Shown: positions 1 to 9,313 of the stretch, piece by piece
Position numbering within the stretch: the first letter of the stretch is position 1
Layout of the letters: each line of letters starts with the position of its first letter
Assembly: GCF_001269905.1 (NCBI RefSeq)
Contig: NZ_LHVK01000021.1
Coordinates: 87,604 to 151,603 of the forward strand
From: Pseudomonas corrugata
GTDB lineage: Bacteria > Pseudomonadota > Gammaproteobacteria > Pseudomonadales > Pseudomonadaceae
DNA length: 64,000 bases
Direction of reading: 5' to 3'
Program-made: the position numbers and the translations under genes
The notes under the pieces: generated by a model
Told to the model about the DNA's origin: nothing
Database searches by the model: none
The model's input: only the letters and a program-made list of their open reading frames with translations

Positions 1-473
1 CAGATATCTGGCACCCGCTGGAAAGACTTCGCCAGCAGGTGGATCACCTGTTCGAAGATTTCAACCGGGGCACAGCGCTCTCGACCTTCAGCCGCGGGTT
101 GTTCGATGTAGAGCCCTTCTGGCGCCGTGAATTCTCCGCAAGTCTGCCGGCGGTGGACATCAGCGAGAAGGAAAAAAGCTTTGAGATTACCGCCGAACTG
201 CCTGGCATGGATCAGAAAGACATCGAGATCCGTCTGGCCAACGGCAACCTGATCATCAAGGGAGAAAAGAAGGAAGCCAAGGAAGAAAAGAAAAAGGGTT
301 ATCACTTGTCCGAACGCCATTACGGCTCCTTCGAACGCATGTTCAACCTGCCAAAAGGCATCGATAGCGACAAGATCGAAGCCCAGTTCAGCAAGGGCGT
401 GCTGACGCTGACACTGCCGAAAAAACCAGAAGCACTCAAAGCGGAAAAGGTCGTACCGATCAAGACTGACTGA
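1..473 (+). CDS. Hsp20/alpha-crystallin small heat-shock protein (5' end outside window)
   Basis: ATP-independent holdase chaperone of the cytoplasm. The alpha-crystallin domain is clear: the stretch from PAVDISEKEKSFEITAELPG onward, the NGNLIIKGEKK strand, and the C-terminal FSKGVLTLTLPK strand. The reading frame is open to the left edge (DIWHPLERLRQQVDHLF), so the true start lies before base 1; the GTG at 39 is an internal valine codon. A strong hairpin with a T-run follows the stop. It heads a block of stress genes (universal stress proteins, phosphoketolase), which fits a protein-quality role under stress. Confident for the family; the specific paralogue cannot be named. Confidence 0.93.
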   Translation, partial: DIWHPLERLRQQVDHLFEDFNRGTALSTFSRGLFDVEPFWRREFSASLPAVDISEKEKSFEITAELPGMDQKDIEIRLANGNLIIKGEKKEAKEEKKKGYHLSERHYGSFERMFNLPKGIDSDKIEAQFSKGVLTLTLPKKPEALKAEKVVPIKTD

Positions 474-488
474 TTGCTCTGCACCCTG

Positions 489-519
489 CCCCTCGCCGGC
501 CAACGACGAGGGGCTTTTT
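489..519 (+). terminator. Rho-independent terminator after hsp20
   Basis: CCCCTCG pairs with CGAGGGG across an 11-base loop and is followed by CTTTTT, 13 bases after the hsp20 stop. Confidence 0.85.
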
Positions 520-579
520 CATGCCTGGACCGATTGACCGACCAGGTGAGCGTCACTGTGCGCTCGCGAAGGAGGCCGT

Positions 580-1935
580 TTAGAGTTCCACGCTATCGTG
601 GTACGCCGGCACCGACACCGACCAACCCAGCTCGTCACTAATCCGGTAGCGCAAGACATCGGACGCATTGGGCTCCCCGTGCACCACGTAGGTTTGCCGT
701 GGTGGTGTCTTGAAGCCCCGCAGCCATTGCATGATTTCGTCGGCATCGGCATGGGCCGACAGCGTTTGCATGGGCACGACTTCAGCATTGATCGGTACAT
801 CCTTGCCGTGGATGCGCACCGAAGGCTCGCCCGCCACAATCCTGGCGCCTCGTGTACCGCCAGCCTGGAAACCGGGCATCAGCAGGGTATTGATAGGGTT
901 GGGTGCCAGGCTCTTGAGGTGATGCAACACCCGTCCCCCGGTGGCCATACCGCTGGCGGCGATGATCACCGCCGGAGTGCGCTGCAGATCCAGAGCGATG
1001 GAGTCCTTGACCGAACGCACCGGGTGGGCGATGTGGCACATGCCCTCGCATTCCTCCCGAGATAAACGATGTTCATCGCCGAAGCGCTGATACAGCCGGG
1101 TCACGTCGATGGCCATGGGACTGTTGAGGTAGATCGGGATATCGGGAATTGCCCGGCGTTGTTTCAGGCGATACAGGTGATACATTAGCAATTGAGCGCG
1201 ACCGACCGTGAATGAGGGCACCAAGGTGATGCCGTGGCGCAGTGCCGTGCGGGTAATGACTTCGGCCAGCTGATCTTCCGGCAACTCATGCGGGTGCCGA
1301 CGGTCGCCGTAGGTGGACTCCACCAGCAGGACATCCGCCTGTTCGATAGCTTTTGGAGCGAACATCACCGGATCTTCGGGCCGACCCAGGTCACCTGAAC
1401 ATACCAGCGTCACGCCACCGGCCTGAACCTGAACAGTAGCGGCACCCAGGATATGGCCGGCGCGGCGCAGCAGGATCGAGATGCCCCGAGCGATCTCCAG
1501 CGAATGTTCGAACGCGACCGGACGCAATAGTTTGAGCGCCCGTTCGGCGTGTTCACGGGTGTACAGTGGAAAGGCCGGCGCGTGTTTGGAGAACCCCTTG
1601 CGATTGGCGTATTCGGCCTCTTCTTCTTGCAGGCGGGCACTGTCGCGCAACAGGATTTTCACCAGCTCACAGGTCGCGGGGGTGGCGTAGATGGGGCCGC
1701 GATATCCGTTGCGCACCATGACCGGCAAGTACCCACTGTGGTCCAGATGGGCATGGGTCAATACGATCGCATCCAGATCCTGCATCGGCAGTTCGAAGGG
1801 ATCCCAGTTACGCAGGCGTAACTGCTTGTAGCCTTGAAACAGACCGCAGTCGATCAGAATGCGCTGTTCGTCGTGTTCCAGCAGGTACTTACTACCGGTC
1901 ACGGTGCCTGCGGCCCCGAGAAAAGTCATGCGCAT
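580..1935 (-). CDS. Beta-CASP metallo-beta-lactamase-fold hydrolase (RNA-processing type)
   Basis: Cytoplasmic MBL-fold nuclease-like hydrolase of about 451 residues, the size of the bacterial CPSF73/YSH1-like family. The zinc-binding HAHLDHSG motif sits at residues 61-68, a second metal histidine is in RRAGHILGAA, and the metal aspartate is in CSGDLGRP. The beta-CASP and C-terminal RMMBL-like parts follow (SAHADADEIMQWLRGF, VVHGEP). I chose the ATG at 1935 because GGAG precedes it by six bases; an ATG two codons later is possible. It lies 102 bases downstream of a universal stress gene on the same strand, so it may be the last gene of a phosphoketolase-usp-MBL transcript. RNA as substrate is a family inference. 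Confidence 0.85.
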   Translation of the reverse strand: MRMTFLGAAGTVTGSKYLLEHDEQRILIDCGLFQGYKQLRLRNWDPFELPMQDLDAIVLTHAHLDHSGYLPVMVRNGYRGPIYATPATCELVKILLRDSARLQEEEAEYANRKGFSKHAPAFPLYTREHAERALKLLRPVAFEHSLEIARGISILLRRAGHILGAATVQVQAGGVTLVCSGDLGRPEDPVMFAPKAIEQADVLLVESTYGDRRHPHELPEDQLAEVITRTALRHGITLVPSFTVGRAQLLMYHLYRLKQRRAIPDIPIYLNSPMAIDVTRLYQRFGDEHRLSREECEGMCHIAHPVRSVKDSIALDLQRTPAVIIAASGMATGGRVLHHLKSLAPNPINTLLMPGFQAGGTRGARIVAGEPSVRIHGKDVPINAEVVPMQTLSAHADADEIMQWLRGFKTPPRQTYVVHGEPNASDVLRYRISDELGWSVSVPAYHDSVEL

Positions 1936-1996
1936 GATGGTGCTCCTGGACAATCGGTGGGAACGCTATGGGTCGCATTGTTCACCCAGGCGGCCC

Positions 1997-2010
1997 TTGA
2001 CCTTCGTCAA
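1997..2010. promoter_or_regulatory. Anr/FNR-like dyad upstream of the MBL gene (weak)
   Basis: TTGAC-CTTC-GTCAA is a perfect inverted repeat, 62 bases upstream of the MBL start. It differs from the FNR/Anr consensus TTGAT-N4-ATCAA at one symmetric position in each half. Confidence 0.4.
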
Positions 2011-2037
2011 TCACTCAGTCGCCATGGCTCACTTTTG

Positions 2038-2928
2038 TCAGACCGCCAGGACACTGCACTGCACCTGATACAGGATGTGCTCTGTCGTGCTGCCCAGCAG
2101 CCCAAACGGATCATTGTGCTGGGAGCGGCCCATGACGATCACATCCACGTCATGCTCCAGAGCAAACTCACTGAGCGCCGAGACTGGATGGCCCAGCAGA
2201 AACTGCCTGCGCTCGGCAGGCACACCGAACAGGTTGGCCAGCTCCAGAAAGGATTTCTCCAGGCTTCTGCGCAATTCCTTGCTGAGCTGCGACAGCAACA
2301 CGCCGCCGCCCCCCACATCTCCCAGATAGACCGACGACACCTCGTAGGCATGAGCCAGATGCAACTCGGCGTCACATTGCAGCGCCAGGCCAAGCGCCTG
2401 GCGGATAATCCGGTCGTTAAGCCCGCTGTTCTGTGCATAGGCGCTGGAAGGGTCCACAGCCGCGACTATTTTGCGCGGCAGGGCGTGACCGGCCGCGCCC
2501 ACCATATACAACGGAACGGGGCATTTGCGCAGCAGTTGCCAATCCAGTGGGGTGAAAAATGCGCGCTTGAGCAGGGACTCATGCTGGACCTGCTTGATCA
2601 GCAAGTCAGGCTGGAACTGCGAGACGTGCTGCAGGATCTGTTCGCCCATGGTCTCGGCCCAGGCTATTTCGGTGGTGACACGCAAGCCCCGGTGCCGCAT
2701 TTTGTCGGCCTCTTCCTCCAGCCAATTGCGCTGGTCCTGAAGATAGTTCTGCCGCGCCTCTTCACGAGGTTCCTGTTCAAGCAGCGACAAGATATCCAGC
2801 GAAGGAATCAATGCAGTGACATGCAGATGCGCTTCGCTGGCTGCCGCCAGAGCCGCGGCGTGATGAAGGACCGGCGAATGTCTTTGCGCCGGGTTGAGGA
2901 TCAGCAGCAGGCGTTGATACTGGCTCAT
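2038..2928 (-). CDS. Universal stress protein, two UspA domains
   Basis: Cytoplasmic UspA-superfamily protein of 296 residues with two tandem Usp domains (UspE-like layout). The first begins MSQYQRLLLILNP; the second ends with the nucleotide-binding signature VIVMGRSQHNDPFGLLGST. The ATG at 2928 is preceded by GGAGAA, and a longer reading frame running back into the phosphoketolase gene is not needed. It starts 68 bases after the phosphoketolase stop on the same strand, so the two are probably co-transcribed. It is one of four such paralogues within 10 kb. In Pseudomonas this family supports survival without oxygen, which agrees with the Anr boxes nearby. Confidence 0.92.
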   Translation of the reverse strand: MSQYQRLLLILNPAQRHSPVLHHAAALAAASEAHLHVTALIPSLDILSLLEQEPREEARQNYLQDQRNWLEEEADKMRHRGLRVTTEIAWAETMGEQILQHVSQFQPDLLIKQVQHESLLKRAFFTPLDWQLLRKCPVPLYMVGAAGHALPRKIVAAVDPSSAYAQNSGLNDRIIRQALGLALQCDAELHLAHAYEVSSVYLGDVGGGGVLLSQLSKELRRSLEKSFLELANLFGVPAERRQFLLGHPVSALSEFALEHDVDVIVMGRSQHNDPFGLLGSTTEHILYQVQCSVLAV

Positions 2929-2995
2929 GATGGTTCTCCGGGGGCGGGCTCTAACGCCACGATGCAGCGCTTGATGCCATGGTAAGTAGCGGGCG

Positions 2996-5368
2996 TCATG
3001 GCGACGTGGGCGTCCAGCGCCACTCCAGTACCTCGGGCAGATCCTGCCCATGCTCGATGACGTAGAGCTGATGCCTTTCCAGGGTTTCCCAATATCGATC
3101 ACGGGCGCTGTCGACCAGCGAACTCAGCCGTGGCACTCGCTGGATAACGTCAAGGGCCAATCGATAACGATCGAGCTGGTTGATCACCACCATATCGAAT
3201 GGCGTGGTGGTTGCGCCTTGCTCCATGAAACCGTGGACATGGAAGTTGTCGTGGTTATGACGCTTATAGACCAGCCGATGGATCAGCGACGGGTAGCCAT
3301 GGAAGGCGAAGATCACCGGCTTGTCCACGGTGAACAGCTCGTCGAACTCTGCATCCGACAGTCCATGGTCATGTTGTTGCGGCGGTTGCAACACCAGCAG
3401 GTCCACCACATTGATGACCCGTACTCGCAGGTCCGGCACGTACTGGCGCAGCAACGTGATGGCGGCCAGGGTTTCCAGGGTCGGTACATCACCGGCACAG
3501 GCCATTACCACATCCGGATCTTCATCGTCCTTGCAGGCAAAAGCCCAACGGCCAATGCCTGCCATGCAGTGGCGAATCGCAGAGTCGATGTCCAACCATT
3601 GCCACTGCGGCTGTTTGCCGGCCACGATCACGTTGATGTGGTTGCGACTCTTGAGGCAATGATCGGTCACAGACAGCAGGCAATTTGCATCGGGGGGCAA
3701 GTAAATGCGCACCACGTTGGCACTTTTGTTCGCCACCAGATCAATGAACCCTGGATCCTGATGGGAAAAGCCATTGTGATCCTGGCGCCAGACATGGGAG
3801 GTGAGCAGGTAATTGAGCGATGCGATCGGCGTGCGCCACGGTACCTGAGCGGCGGTCTTGAGCCACTTGGCGTGCTGGTTGAACATCGAATCAACGATAT
3901 GGATGAAGGCTTCATAGCAGGAAAACAGCCCATGGCGTCCGGTCAGCAAATACCCCTCCAGCCAACCCTCACACACCTGTTCACTGAGGATTTCCATTAC
4001 ACGTCCCGCACTGTCCAGGTTGGTATCTCCTGCTTCCAGCGCGGCCAGCCAGGTCTTGCCAGTGACCTCATATACCGCATCGAGCCGATTGGAGGCAGTT
4101 TCGTCGGGGCCGAACAGACGGAAATTGGCAGCCTTGAGGTTGTGCTTCATCACATCGCGCAGGTACCCGCCCAGTACACGGGTGCCCTCGGCCTCGACGG
4201 CGCCGGGGGCGGAAAGCTGTACGGCATATTCGTTGAACCTGGGCATTTCCAGGGGTTTGAGGAGCGAGCCGCCATTGGCATGGGGATTGGCGCCCAGACG
4301 CCGATGGCCTGTCGGCGCTAACGCGGCGATGTCAGGCCGCAACGCGCCGTTGGTGTCAAACAACTCCTGGGGTCGATAGCTCTCGAGCCACTGTTGCAGC
4401 TGTGTCAAATGCCGAGGCTGTTCGAGGTGGCTCAGCGGGACCTGGTGGGCGCGCCAGCTACCTTCAACCTGCTGACCATCGACGAATTTGGGGCCGGTCC
4501 AGCCCTTGGGCGTGCGCAAGATCAGCAGTGGCCAGAGCTGGCGCTCCACAGTGCGTCCCGATGAGTCCGTACGGGCCTTGCGCTGGATGTCACGAATCTT
4601 GAACAGCATCTCGTCCAAGGTCTTGGCCAACTGCTGATGAATGACGAGCGGGTCGTCACCTTCTACAAAAAAGGGGTCGTAGCCGTAGCCATACATCAGG
4701 GCCGACAGTTCGTCCTCGCTGATGCGCGAAAGCACCGTGGGGTTAGCGATCTTGAAACCGTTGAGATGAAGAATCGGCAGGACGGCGCCGTCGCGCGCGG
4801 GGTTGAGAAACTTGTTGGAATGCCAGCTCGCCGCCAGCGTACCGGTTTCGGCCTCCCCGTCGCCAATGACACACGTCACGATCAACCCTGGATTATCGAA
4901 CGCCGCCCCATAGGCATGGGCCAGGGAATAGCCCAACTCGCCACCCTCATGGATGGAGCCGGGGATCTGCGCAGAAACATGGCTGGACAACCCGTACGGC
5001 CAGGAAAACTGCCGAAACAGGCGCAGCATTCCGTTCTCGTTCTGCTCGATCGCGGGGTAATACTGGGTGAGGCTCCCTTCCAGGTAGCTTTGGGCGAGAA
5101 TGGCCGGACCGCCATGACCAGGCCCCGTGACAAGGATCATATCCAAGTCGTGGGTCTTGATCAGATGGTTGAGATGCACATAAATCAGGTTCAATCCAGG
5201 CGTCGTGCCCCAGTGGCCGAGCAGACGCGGTTTGACGTGGCCAACCTGCAACGGCATGCGCAGCAACGGGTTGTCCTTGAGGTAAATCTGTCCCACCGCC
5301 AGGTAATTGGAAGCACGCCAATAGGCATCGATACTTTCCAGTTGATCGGGACTGAGAAAATCACTCAT
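2996..5368 (-). CDS. xfp: Xylulose-5-phosphate/fructose-6-phosphate phosphoketolase
   Basis: Thiamine-diphosphate enzyme cleaving xylulose 5-phosphate (and often fructose 6-phosphate) with phosphate to acetyl phosphate plus glyceraldehyde 3-phosphate or erythrose 4-phosphate. The 790-residue length is typical. The N-terminal part has PGHGGPA, IPGSIHEGGELGYSL and the cofactor motif VIGDGEAETG; the C-terminal part has the SHQDPG and HGYPSLIHRL segments of the family. The start at 5368 has GGAGG in front. A divergent Anr box and alcohol dehydrogenase gene lie upstream, and a universal stress gene follows. The likely role is acetyl phosphate/ATP production when oxygen is scarce. Preference between the two sugar phosphates cannot be read from the sequence. 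Confidence 0.96.
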   Translation of the reverse strand: MSDFLSPDQLESIDAYWRASNYLAVGQIYLKDNPLLRMPLQVGHVKPRLLGHWGTTPGLNLIYVHLNHLIKTHDLDMILVTGPGHGGPAILAQSYLEGSLTQYYPAIEQNENGMLRLFRQFSWPYGLSSHVSAQIPGSIHEGGELGYSLAHAYGAAFDNPGLIVTCVIGDGEAETGTLAASWHSNKFLNPARDGAVLPILHLNGFKIANPTVLSRISEDELSALMYGYGYDPFFVEGDDPLVIHQQLAKTLDEMLFKIRDIQRKARTDSSGRTVERQLWPLLILRTPKGWTGPKFVDGQQVEGSWRAHQVPLSHLEQPRHLTQLQQWLESYRPQELFDTNGALRPDIAALAPTGHRRLGANPHANGGSLLKPLEMPRFNEYAVQLSAPGAVEAEGTRVLGGYLRDVMKHNLKAANFRLFGPDETASNRLDAVYEVTGKTWLAALEAGDTNLDSAGRVMEILSEQVCEGWLEGYLLTGRHGLFSCYEAFIHIVDSMFNQHAKWLKTAAQVPWRTPIASLNYLLTSHVWRQDHNGFSHQDPGFIDLVANKSANVVRIYLPPDANCLLSVTDHCLKSRNHINVIVAGKQPQWQWLDIDSAIRHCMAGIGRWAFACKDDEDPDVVMACAGDVPTLETLAAITLLRQYVPDLRVRVINVVDLLVLQPPQQHDHGLSDAEFDELFTVDKPVIFAFHGYPSLIHRLVYKRHNHDNFHVHGFMEQGATTTPFDMVVINQLDRYRLALDVIQRVPRLSSLVDSARDRYWETLERHQLYVIEHGQDLPEVLEWRWTPTSP

Positions 5369-5474
5369 CGCGTCCTCCAGACAAGACGGGTTGGCAGCGC
5401 CTCCTGCCGGTCGTCGGAGCCGCCGTCGAACGGCGTGCCATGGGTGGATTCTGGAACGCGGGAATGATCCCGAC

Positions 5475-5488
5475 TTGATTTACATCAG
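5475..5488. promoter_or_regulatory. Anr/FNR box between xfp and adh
   Basis: TTGATttacATCAG matches TTGAT-N4-ATCAA at 9 of 10 fixed positions. It lies 75 bases before the adh start and 107 before the xfp start, so it could serve both divergent genes. Confidence 0.75.
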
Positions 5489-5562
5489 AACCAGGGAGGC
5501 TAGGGTGTTAGAAGGTTCGGGCTGATCGACATGGAACCGTCTGCTCAGACAGGAGAATGCTC

Positions 5563-6546
5563 ATGCGTGCCATGGTCCTGCACTCCCCCGGCCAACCCTT
5601 GCAACTGGAAGAACGCTCCTTGCCGGTGCCGGCACGTGGGCAACTGCTGATCAGAGTCCTGGCCTGCGGCGTGTGCCGCACCGACCTGCATCTGTTTGAC
5701 GGTGAGTTGCCCCAAGCGCGGCTGCCCCGGGTGCCGGGCCATGAGATTGTCGGGCAAGTCACCGCTGTCGGCGCGCAAGTAGCCACCGACTGGATCGGTC
5801 GACGAGTGGGTGTGCCCTGGCTGGGCTGGACCTGCGGAATCTGTGAGTTTTGCCGCTCCGGAAGGGAAAACCTCTGCGACCAGGCGTTGTTTACCGGCTG
5901 CCAGCTGGACGGCGGCTATGCCGATTACACCGTCGCCGACGCGCGTTTCTGCTTCCCTCTCCCTGACGCTCTGAATGCCGCCGAAGCGGCGCCCTTGTTG
6001 TGTGCGGGGCTGATCGGTTTCCGAGCCTTGCAAATGGCACAGAACGCCCCTCATCTGGGTCTCTACGGCTTTGGTGCCGCTGCCCACCTGGCGATCCAGG
6101 TCGCCGTGGGCCGAGGCCAGCAGGTCTACGCCTTTACCCGCCCCGGCGATGACGCTGGCCAGGCTTATGCCCGATCACTGGGCGCAACCTGGGCCGGCCC
6201 GTCGGATCAACTCCCCCCGCATTTGCTCGACTCCAGCCTGATCTTCGCACCTGTCGGCGAGCTGGTACCGCTGGCTTTGCAAGCGACCGCCAAAGGTGGC
6301 AGCGTGGTGTGCGCCGGCATTCACATGAGCGACATTCCGAGCTTTCCTTATCGCCTGCTATGGGAGGAGCGCAGCGTGCGTTCAGTGGCCAATCTGACCC
6401 GCGCCGATGGCGTAGCATTTTTCCAGCAGATCCAACACACCCCGGTGCATTGCACCGTGACCTGCTTGCCCTTGATCGAAGCCAATCAAGCCCTGGAAGT
6501 ACTGCGTAGCGGACAGGTCAATGGCGCCATCGTGCTCATCCCCTGA
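5563..6546 (+). CDS. Zinc-dependent alcohol dehydrogenase (MDR family)
   Basis: Medium-chain NAD(P)-dependent alcohol dehydrogenase, 327 residues. Catalytic zinc ligands are visible in CGVCRTD (C35, with C38) and PGHE (H60-E61); the structural zinc cysteines are in CGICEFCRSGRENLC near residue 100. The Rossmann glycine run is GLYGFGAAAH. AGGAG at 5551 is spaced for the ATG at 5563 rather than the ATG at 5557. It is transcribed away from phosphoketolase across a shared Anr box, suggesting oxygen-limited interconversion of an aldehyde and alcohol. Its 3' end overlaps the convergent universal stress gene by 11 bases. The substrate is unknown. Confidence 0.9.
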   Translation: MRAMVLHSPGQPLQLEERSLPVPARGQLLIRVLACGVCRTDLHLFDGELPQARLPRVPGHEIVGQVTAVGAQVATDWIGRRVGVPWLGWTCGICEFCRSGRENLCDQALFTGCQLDGGYADYTVADARFCFPLPDALNAAEAAPLLCAGLIGFRALQMAQNAPHLGLYGFGAAAHLAIQVAVGRGQQVYAFTRPGDDAGQAYARSLGATWAGPSDQLPPHLLDSSLIFAPVGELVPLALQATAKGGSVVCAGIHMSDIPSFPYRLLWEERSVRSVANLTRADGVAFFQQIQHTPVHCTVTCLPLIEANQALEVLRSGQVNGAIVLIP

Positions 6547-7429
6547 CCGCCAACAGACTGCCCGGTATCGAATACAGGGCCCGCTCCGTCGTGCTGCCGA
6601 TAAAGCGCTCCAGGCCCACGCGATGTTCGATCCCCATCACCACCACATCAACCTCGAACTCATTGAGGAACTCATGGATGACCGGTACCGGCAGACCAAC
6701 GACGAAGTGTCTTCGCTGCGCCGGCACACCGCAGCGCTCGGCCAGGTTGATGAACGCCGCATGCAACGACTCACGCAGAGCCTCGACAAAATCATCGTCC
6801 CAGGCCCCTGCCAGCAGCGAAGCCTCTCCGTTGAATGCCGCCGACAGGTCGCAGGCATACAACAGATGCAACGAAGCCTCGCATTGCCGGGCCATCACCT
6901 CGGCAGCCTGGACAATGTGCTCATTCAAGGCATTGGCCTGGGGGTCGGAGGGATCCACTGCTGCCAGCACCCGGCGCGGCATGCCGTGAACTGCCTGGTT
7001 GACCAGGTGCACCGGCACCGGACAATCGCGTAACAGATGGCAATCAAGGGGAGTTGCAAAGACCCGCTTGAGCAAGGGCTCGAGGGTGACGTCCTTGATC
7101 AGCAGATCGGGTTGCAACTGTTCGACGTAACGAAGGATGTCCAGCAGGGGATGAGTGGTCCAGACCACACGTGTCGACACATTCAACCCCTCTTTCTTGA
7201 GCAACGCGGCCTCCTCTTCCATCCAGCGGCGATAGCGATGCAAATGACACTGCATGTCCGCCTCGCCTGTTTTCTCGCCCCATAGGTGTGTACGTGCCGG
7301 CGGCTGGACGAATACGTATAAATGCAATTCGGCACCGCTGGCCCGGGCCAGGGCACAGGCCCTGCGCATCGCAGCAGAGGGGTGCAAGTCGGGATCGACG
7401 ATCAATAGCAGACGCTGGTATTGCTCCAT
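6536..7429 (-). CDS. Universal stress protein, two UspA domains
   Basis: Tandem-domain UspA protein of 297 residues; starts MEQYQRLLLIVDPDLHPS after GGAGGTG. The second domain carries VVVMGIEHRVGLERFIGSTTER, the glycine-rich nucleotide loop of the family. It ends convergently with the alcohol dehydrogenase gene. A perfect Anr box lies 99 bases upstream, between this gene and the divergent acetyltransferase, so oxygen-limited induction is likely. Confidence 0.92.
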   Translation of the reverse strand: MEQYQRLLLIVDPDLHPSAAMRRACALARASGAELHLYVFVQPPARTHLWGEKTGEADMQCHLHRYRRWMEEEAALLKKEGLNVSTRVVWTTHPLLDILRYVEQLQPDLLIKDVTLEPLLKRVFATPLDCHLLRDCPVPVHLVNQAVHGMPRRVLAAVDPSDPQANALNEHIVQAAEVMARQCEASLHLLYACDLSAAFNGEASLLAGAWDDDFVEALRESLHAAFINLAERCGVPAQRRHFVVGLPVPVIHEFLNEFEVDVVVMGIEHRVGLERFIGSTTERALYSIPGSLLAVRG

Positions 7430-7527
7430 CGCACACCTCCACCCGATTGTTCAACGGAAGCCGGCACCTCGTATTGAGCATTATCCGGCACGAGTAGCAG
7501 CGTGCGCCCACCGACGCCCCGTGCGGT

Positions 7528-7541
7528 TTGATCTGAATCAA
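7528..7541. promoter_or_regulatory. Anr/FNR box, perfect consensus
   Basis: TTGATctgaATCAA matches all ten fixed positions. It lies between the divergent universal stress gene (start 7429) and the acetyltransferase gene (start 7673). Confidence 0.85.
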
Positions 7542-7574
7542 GTTCAGCGCAATCGACGGTTGGGTACGCCGAGG

Positions 7575-7588
7575 CTGATCCAGATCAG
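7575..7588. promoter_or_regulatory. Second Anr/FNR-like box
   Basis: CTGATccagATCAG is a perfect dyad with one change per half from consensus. It sits 47 bases to the right of the perfect box and 84 bases before the acetyltransferase start. Confidence 0.55.
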
Positions 7589-7672
7589 AATCGACTGCCG
7601 CCACCGGCGTAGAACTGCAGCGAATACGAAGCTTTTTTCGTACCGCACGCTTATCCGATGGAGGATCGCCCC

Positions 7673-8236
7673 ATGCTCACAGTCAAAGACCATAACGAAC
7701 GCGCCGCCGCGCTGTACGCCAGCATCAGTGGCAAGCACTGGATTCAGGCGCTTAAAGACGGCCGGCATGTACTGATCAGGCCACTACGGGATGAGGATCG
7801 CCAACGCGAATATGACTTCATCAAGCGCCTGTCTCCGGAGTCGCGGCATATGCGCTTTCTATCGCAAATCAGTGAGCCCGGAGCGGCGATGCTCGATCAG
7901 TTGATGGACGTCGACTATAAGACTCGCCTGGCCTACATCGCCCTGGTCCATGACAACGGCAAGTTGACCGAAATCGGCGTCAGCCGTTACTGCGCTACCG
8001 CTGACCACGAATGCGAGTGCGCCGTGACCGTCGCCGACCAATGGCAGCATTTGGGGCTGGGGACGTTATTGATGGAACACCTGATAGAAGCGGCGCGTAA
8101 AAACGGCTACCGCCAGATGTACTCCATTGATGCCGCCAGCAATGCCGCCATGCGCGACCTGGCGCATAGCCTGGGGTTCGAGACCCGCACCGACCCCGAG
8201 GACACTCGGCAGGTCATTCACCGCCTCTATCTTTAG
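7673..8236 (+). CDS. GNAT family N-acetyltransferase
   Basis: 187-residue acetyl-CoA-dependent acyltransferase, probably cytoplasmic. The acetyl-CoA pyrophosphate loop is in VADQWQHLGLGTLLMEHLIE, followed by SIDAASNAAMRDLAHSLGF, the usual motif B. The N-terminal RPLRDEDRQREYDFIKRLSPES resembles the free-standing GNAT domain also fused to Pat-type protein lysine acetyltransferases. GGAGG at 7660 is spaced for the ATG at 7673. Its Anr boxes and stress neighbours suggest metabolic control under low oxygen; the target is unknown. Confidence 0.87.
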   Translation: MLTVKDHNERAAALYASISGKHWIQALKDGRHVLIRPLRDEDRQREYDFIKRLSPESRHMRFLSQISEPGAAMLDQLMDVDYKTRLAYIALVHDNGKLTEIGVSRYCATADHECECAVTVADQWQHLGLGTLLMEHLIEAARKNGYRQMYSIDAASNAAMRDLAHSLGFETRTDPEDTRQVIHRLYL

Positions 8237-8296
8237 CCTTTTAGCGATGATACTGCGCGAGTGCCGCACTCCACGGCCCCGCGCAGATGTTTCCCT

Positions 8297-9208
8297 TCAC
8301 GCCTGCGGCTTGATCGCCCAGACGCTGCAAGGCGCCCGTTGCAGCAGGAGCTCGGCAGTAGTGCCCAGACGCTTGTCCAGGCCATGGTGCGCCGTGGTTC
8401 CCATGACGATCACATCGACCTGATGGTCGCGAGCGAACGTACAGATGCTCTGCAGCGGCGCCCCTTCGATGAAGTGACGCTTGTGCGGCTCGACCCCATG
8501 CCGCTCCGCCAAGGATTCGAACACCTCATGCTGCGCCTGACCCAATGCCTCATAAATCCCAGTAGCCAGGGGGAGCGCGCCAATACCCATGTCCGACGCA
8601 TAGATGGCGGTCCAGTCGAAGGCGTGCAGCAACTCGATTTCGGCATTGCATTGCTCGGCCAATTTGAGAGCTGCGTTGACGATCTGGTCGTTGAACACCA
8701 GGTCCTGGTCCTCGCTGCGCAGCACGTCGACAATCGCCAGAACTCGCCGAGGCCGGGGGTTGCGCGAATCGGTGACCAGATGCACCGGCACAGGACAGTC
8801 GCGCAGCAAGCGCCAGTCCAACGGTGTGAAAAAGATCCGTTTCAACGCCGGCTCCGGCTGTGCATCCTTGATGATCAATGCCAGCGGCAGTTCCTTGATG
8901 TACTGCTGCAAACCTTGATAGGCATCCTTGCTCCATACCACTTCACAGGTCACCTCGATGCCATGCCGCCGCGCCAGTTCGGCCTGTTGCCACAGCCAAT
9001 GCCGATGTGTTTCCAGATAACCGTCGCGCGCGCTCTTGACCTGGTCGGGCGCGAACAGACCGGCTACCGACAATAGCTCCAGATAATCGATGGCGACGAT
9101 ATGCAGCGGCAGGTCCATCGCCAGCGCCAGCTCGGTGGCACGGTCGAACGCAGGCGTACGGATCATGGCGTCAGGCGCCAATAGTAATAAACGTTGAGTC
9201 TGGGACAT
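8297..9208 (-). CDS. Universal stress protein, two UspA domains
   Basis: 303-residue tandem UspA protein starting MSQTQRLLLLAPDAMIR with GAGGTG upstream. The second domain has VIVMGTTAHHGLDKRLGTTAE, the nucleotide-binding loop. It is more like the fourth paralogue at 11 kb than the two at 2 and 6.5 kb: both share a variant with YLE(L/G)L.AGL near residue 45. An Anr box lies 75 bases upstream of the start. Confidence 0.92.
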   Translation of the reverse strand: MSQTQRLLLLAPDAMIRTPAFDRATELALAMDLPLHIVAIDYLELLSVAGLFAPDQVKSARDGYLETHRHWLWQQAELARRHGIEVTCEVVWSKDAYQGLQQYIKELPLALIIKDAQPEPALKRIFFTPLDWRLLRDCPVPVHLVTDSRNPRPRRVLAIVDVLRSEDQDLVFNDQIVNAALKLAEQCNAEIELLHAFDWTAIYASDMGIGALPLATGIYEALGQAQHEVFESLAERHGVEPHKRHFIEGAPLQSICTFARDHQVDVIVMGTTAHHGLDKRLGTTAELLLQRAPCSVWAIKPQA

Positions 9209-9282
9209 GGAGCACCTCGGCATGGGACGACAGCCCGTTGAAGGATCGAGGCTTCAGAATGAACCTGTGCCGCAAGCCAGAC

Positions 9283-9296
9283 TTGATCTCCCTCAA
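9283..9296. promoter_or_regulatory. Anr/FNR box upstream of usp
   Basis: TTGATctccCTCAA matches 9 of 10 fixed positions and sits 75 bases before the universal stress gene start at 9208. Confidence 0.65.
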
Positions 9297-9313
9297 TTGG
9301 CCATCATTGAGGA

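Noticed and set aside
1834..2985. 383-codon plus-strand frame over the MBL and usp genes
   Set aside because: Glutamine/arginine-rich shadow spanning two clear minus-strand genes and their gap.
3050..4321. 423-codon plus-strand frame over phosphoketolase
   Set aside because: Shadow of xfp; no ribosome site or recognisable motif.
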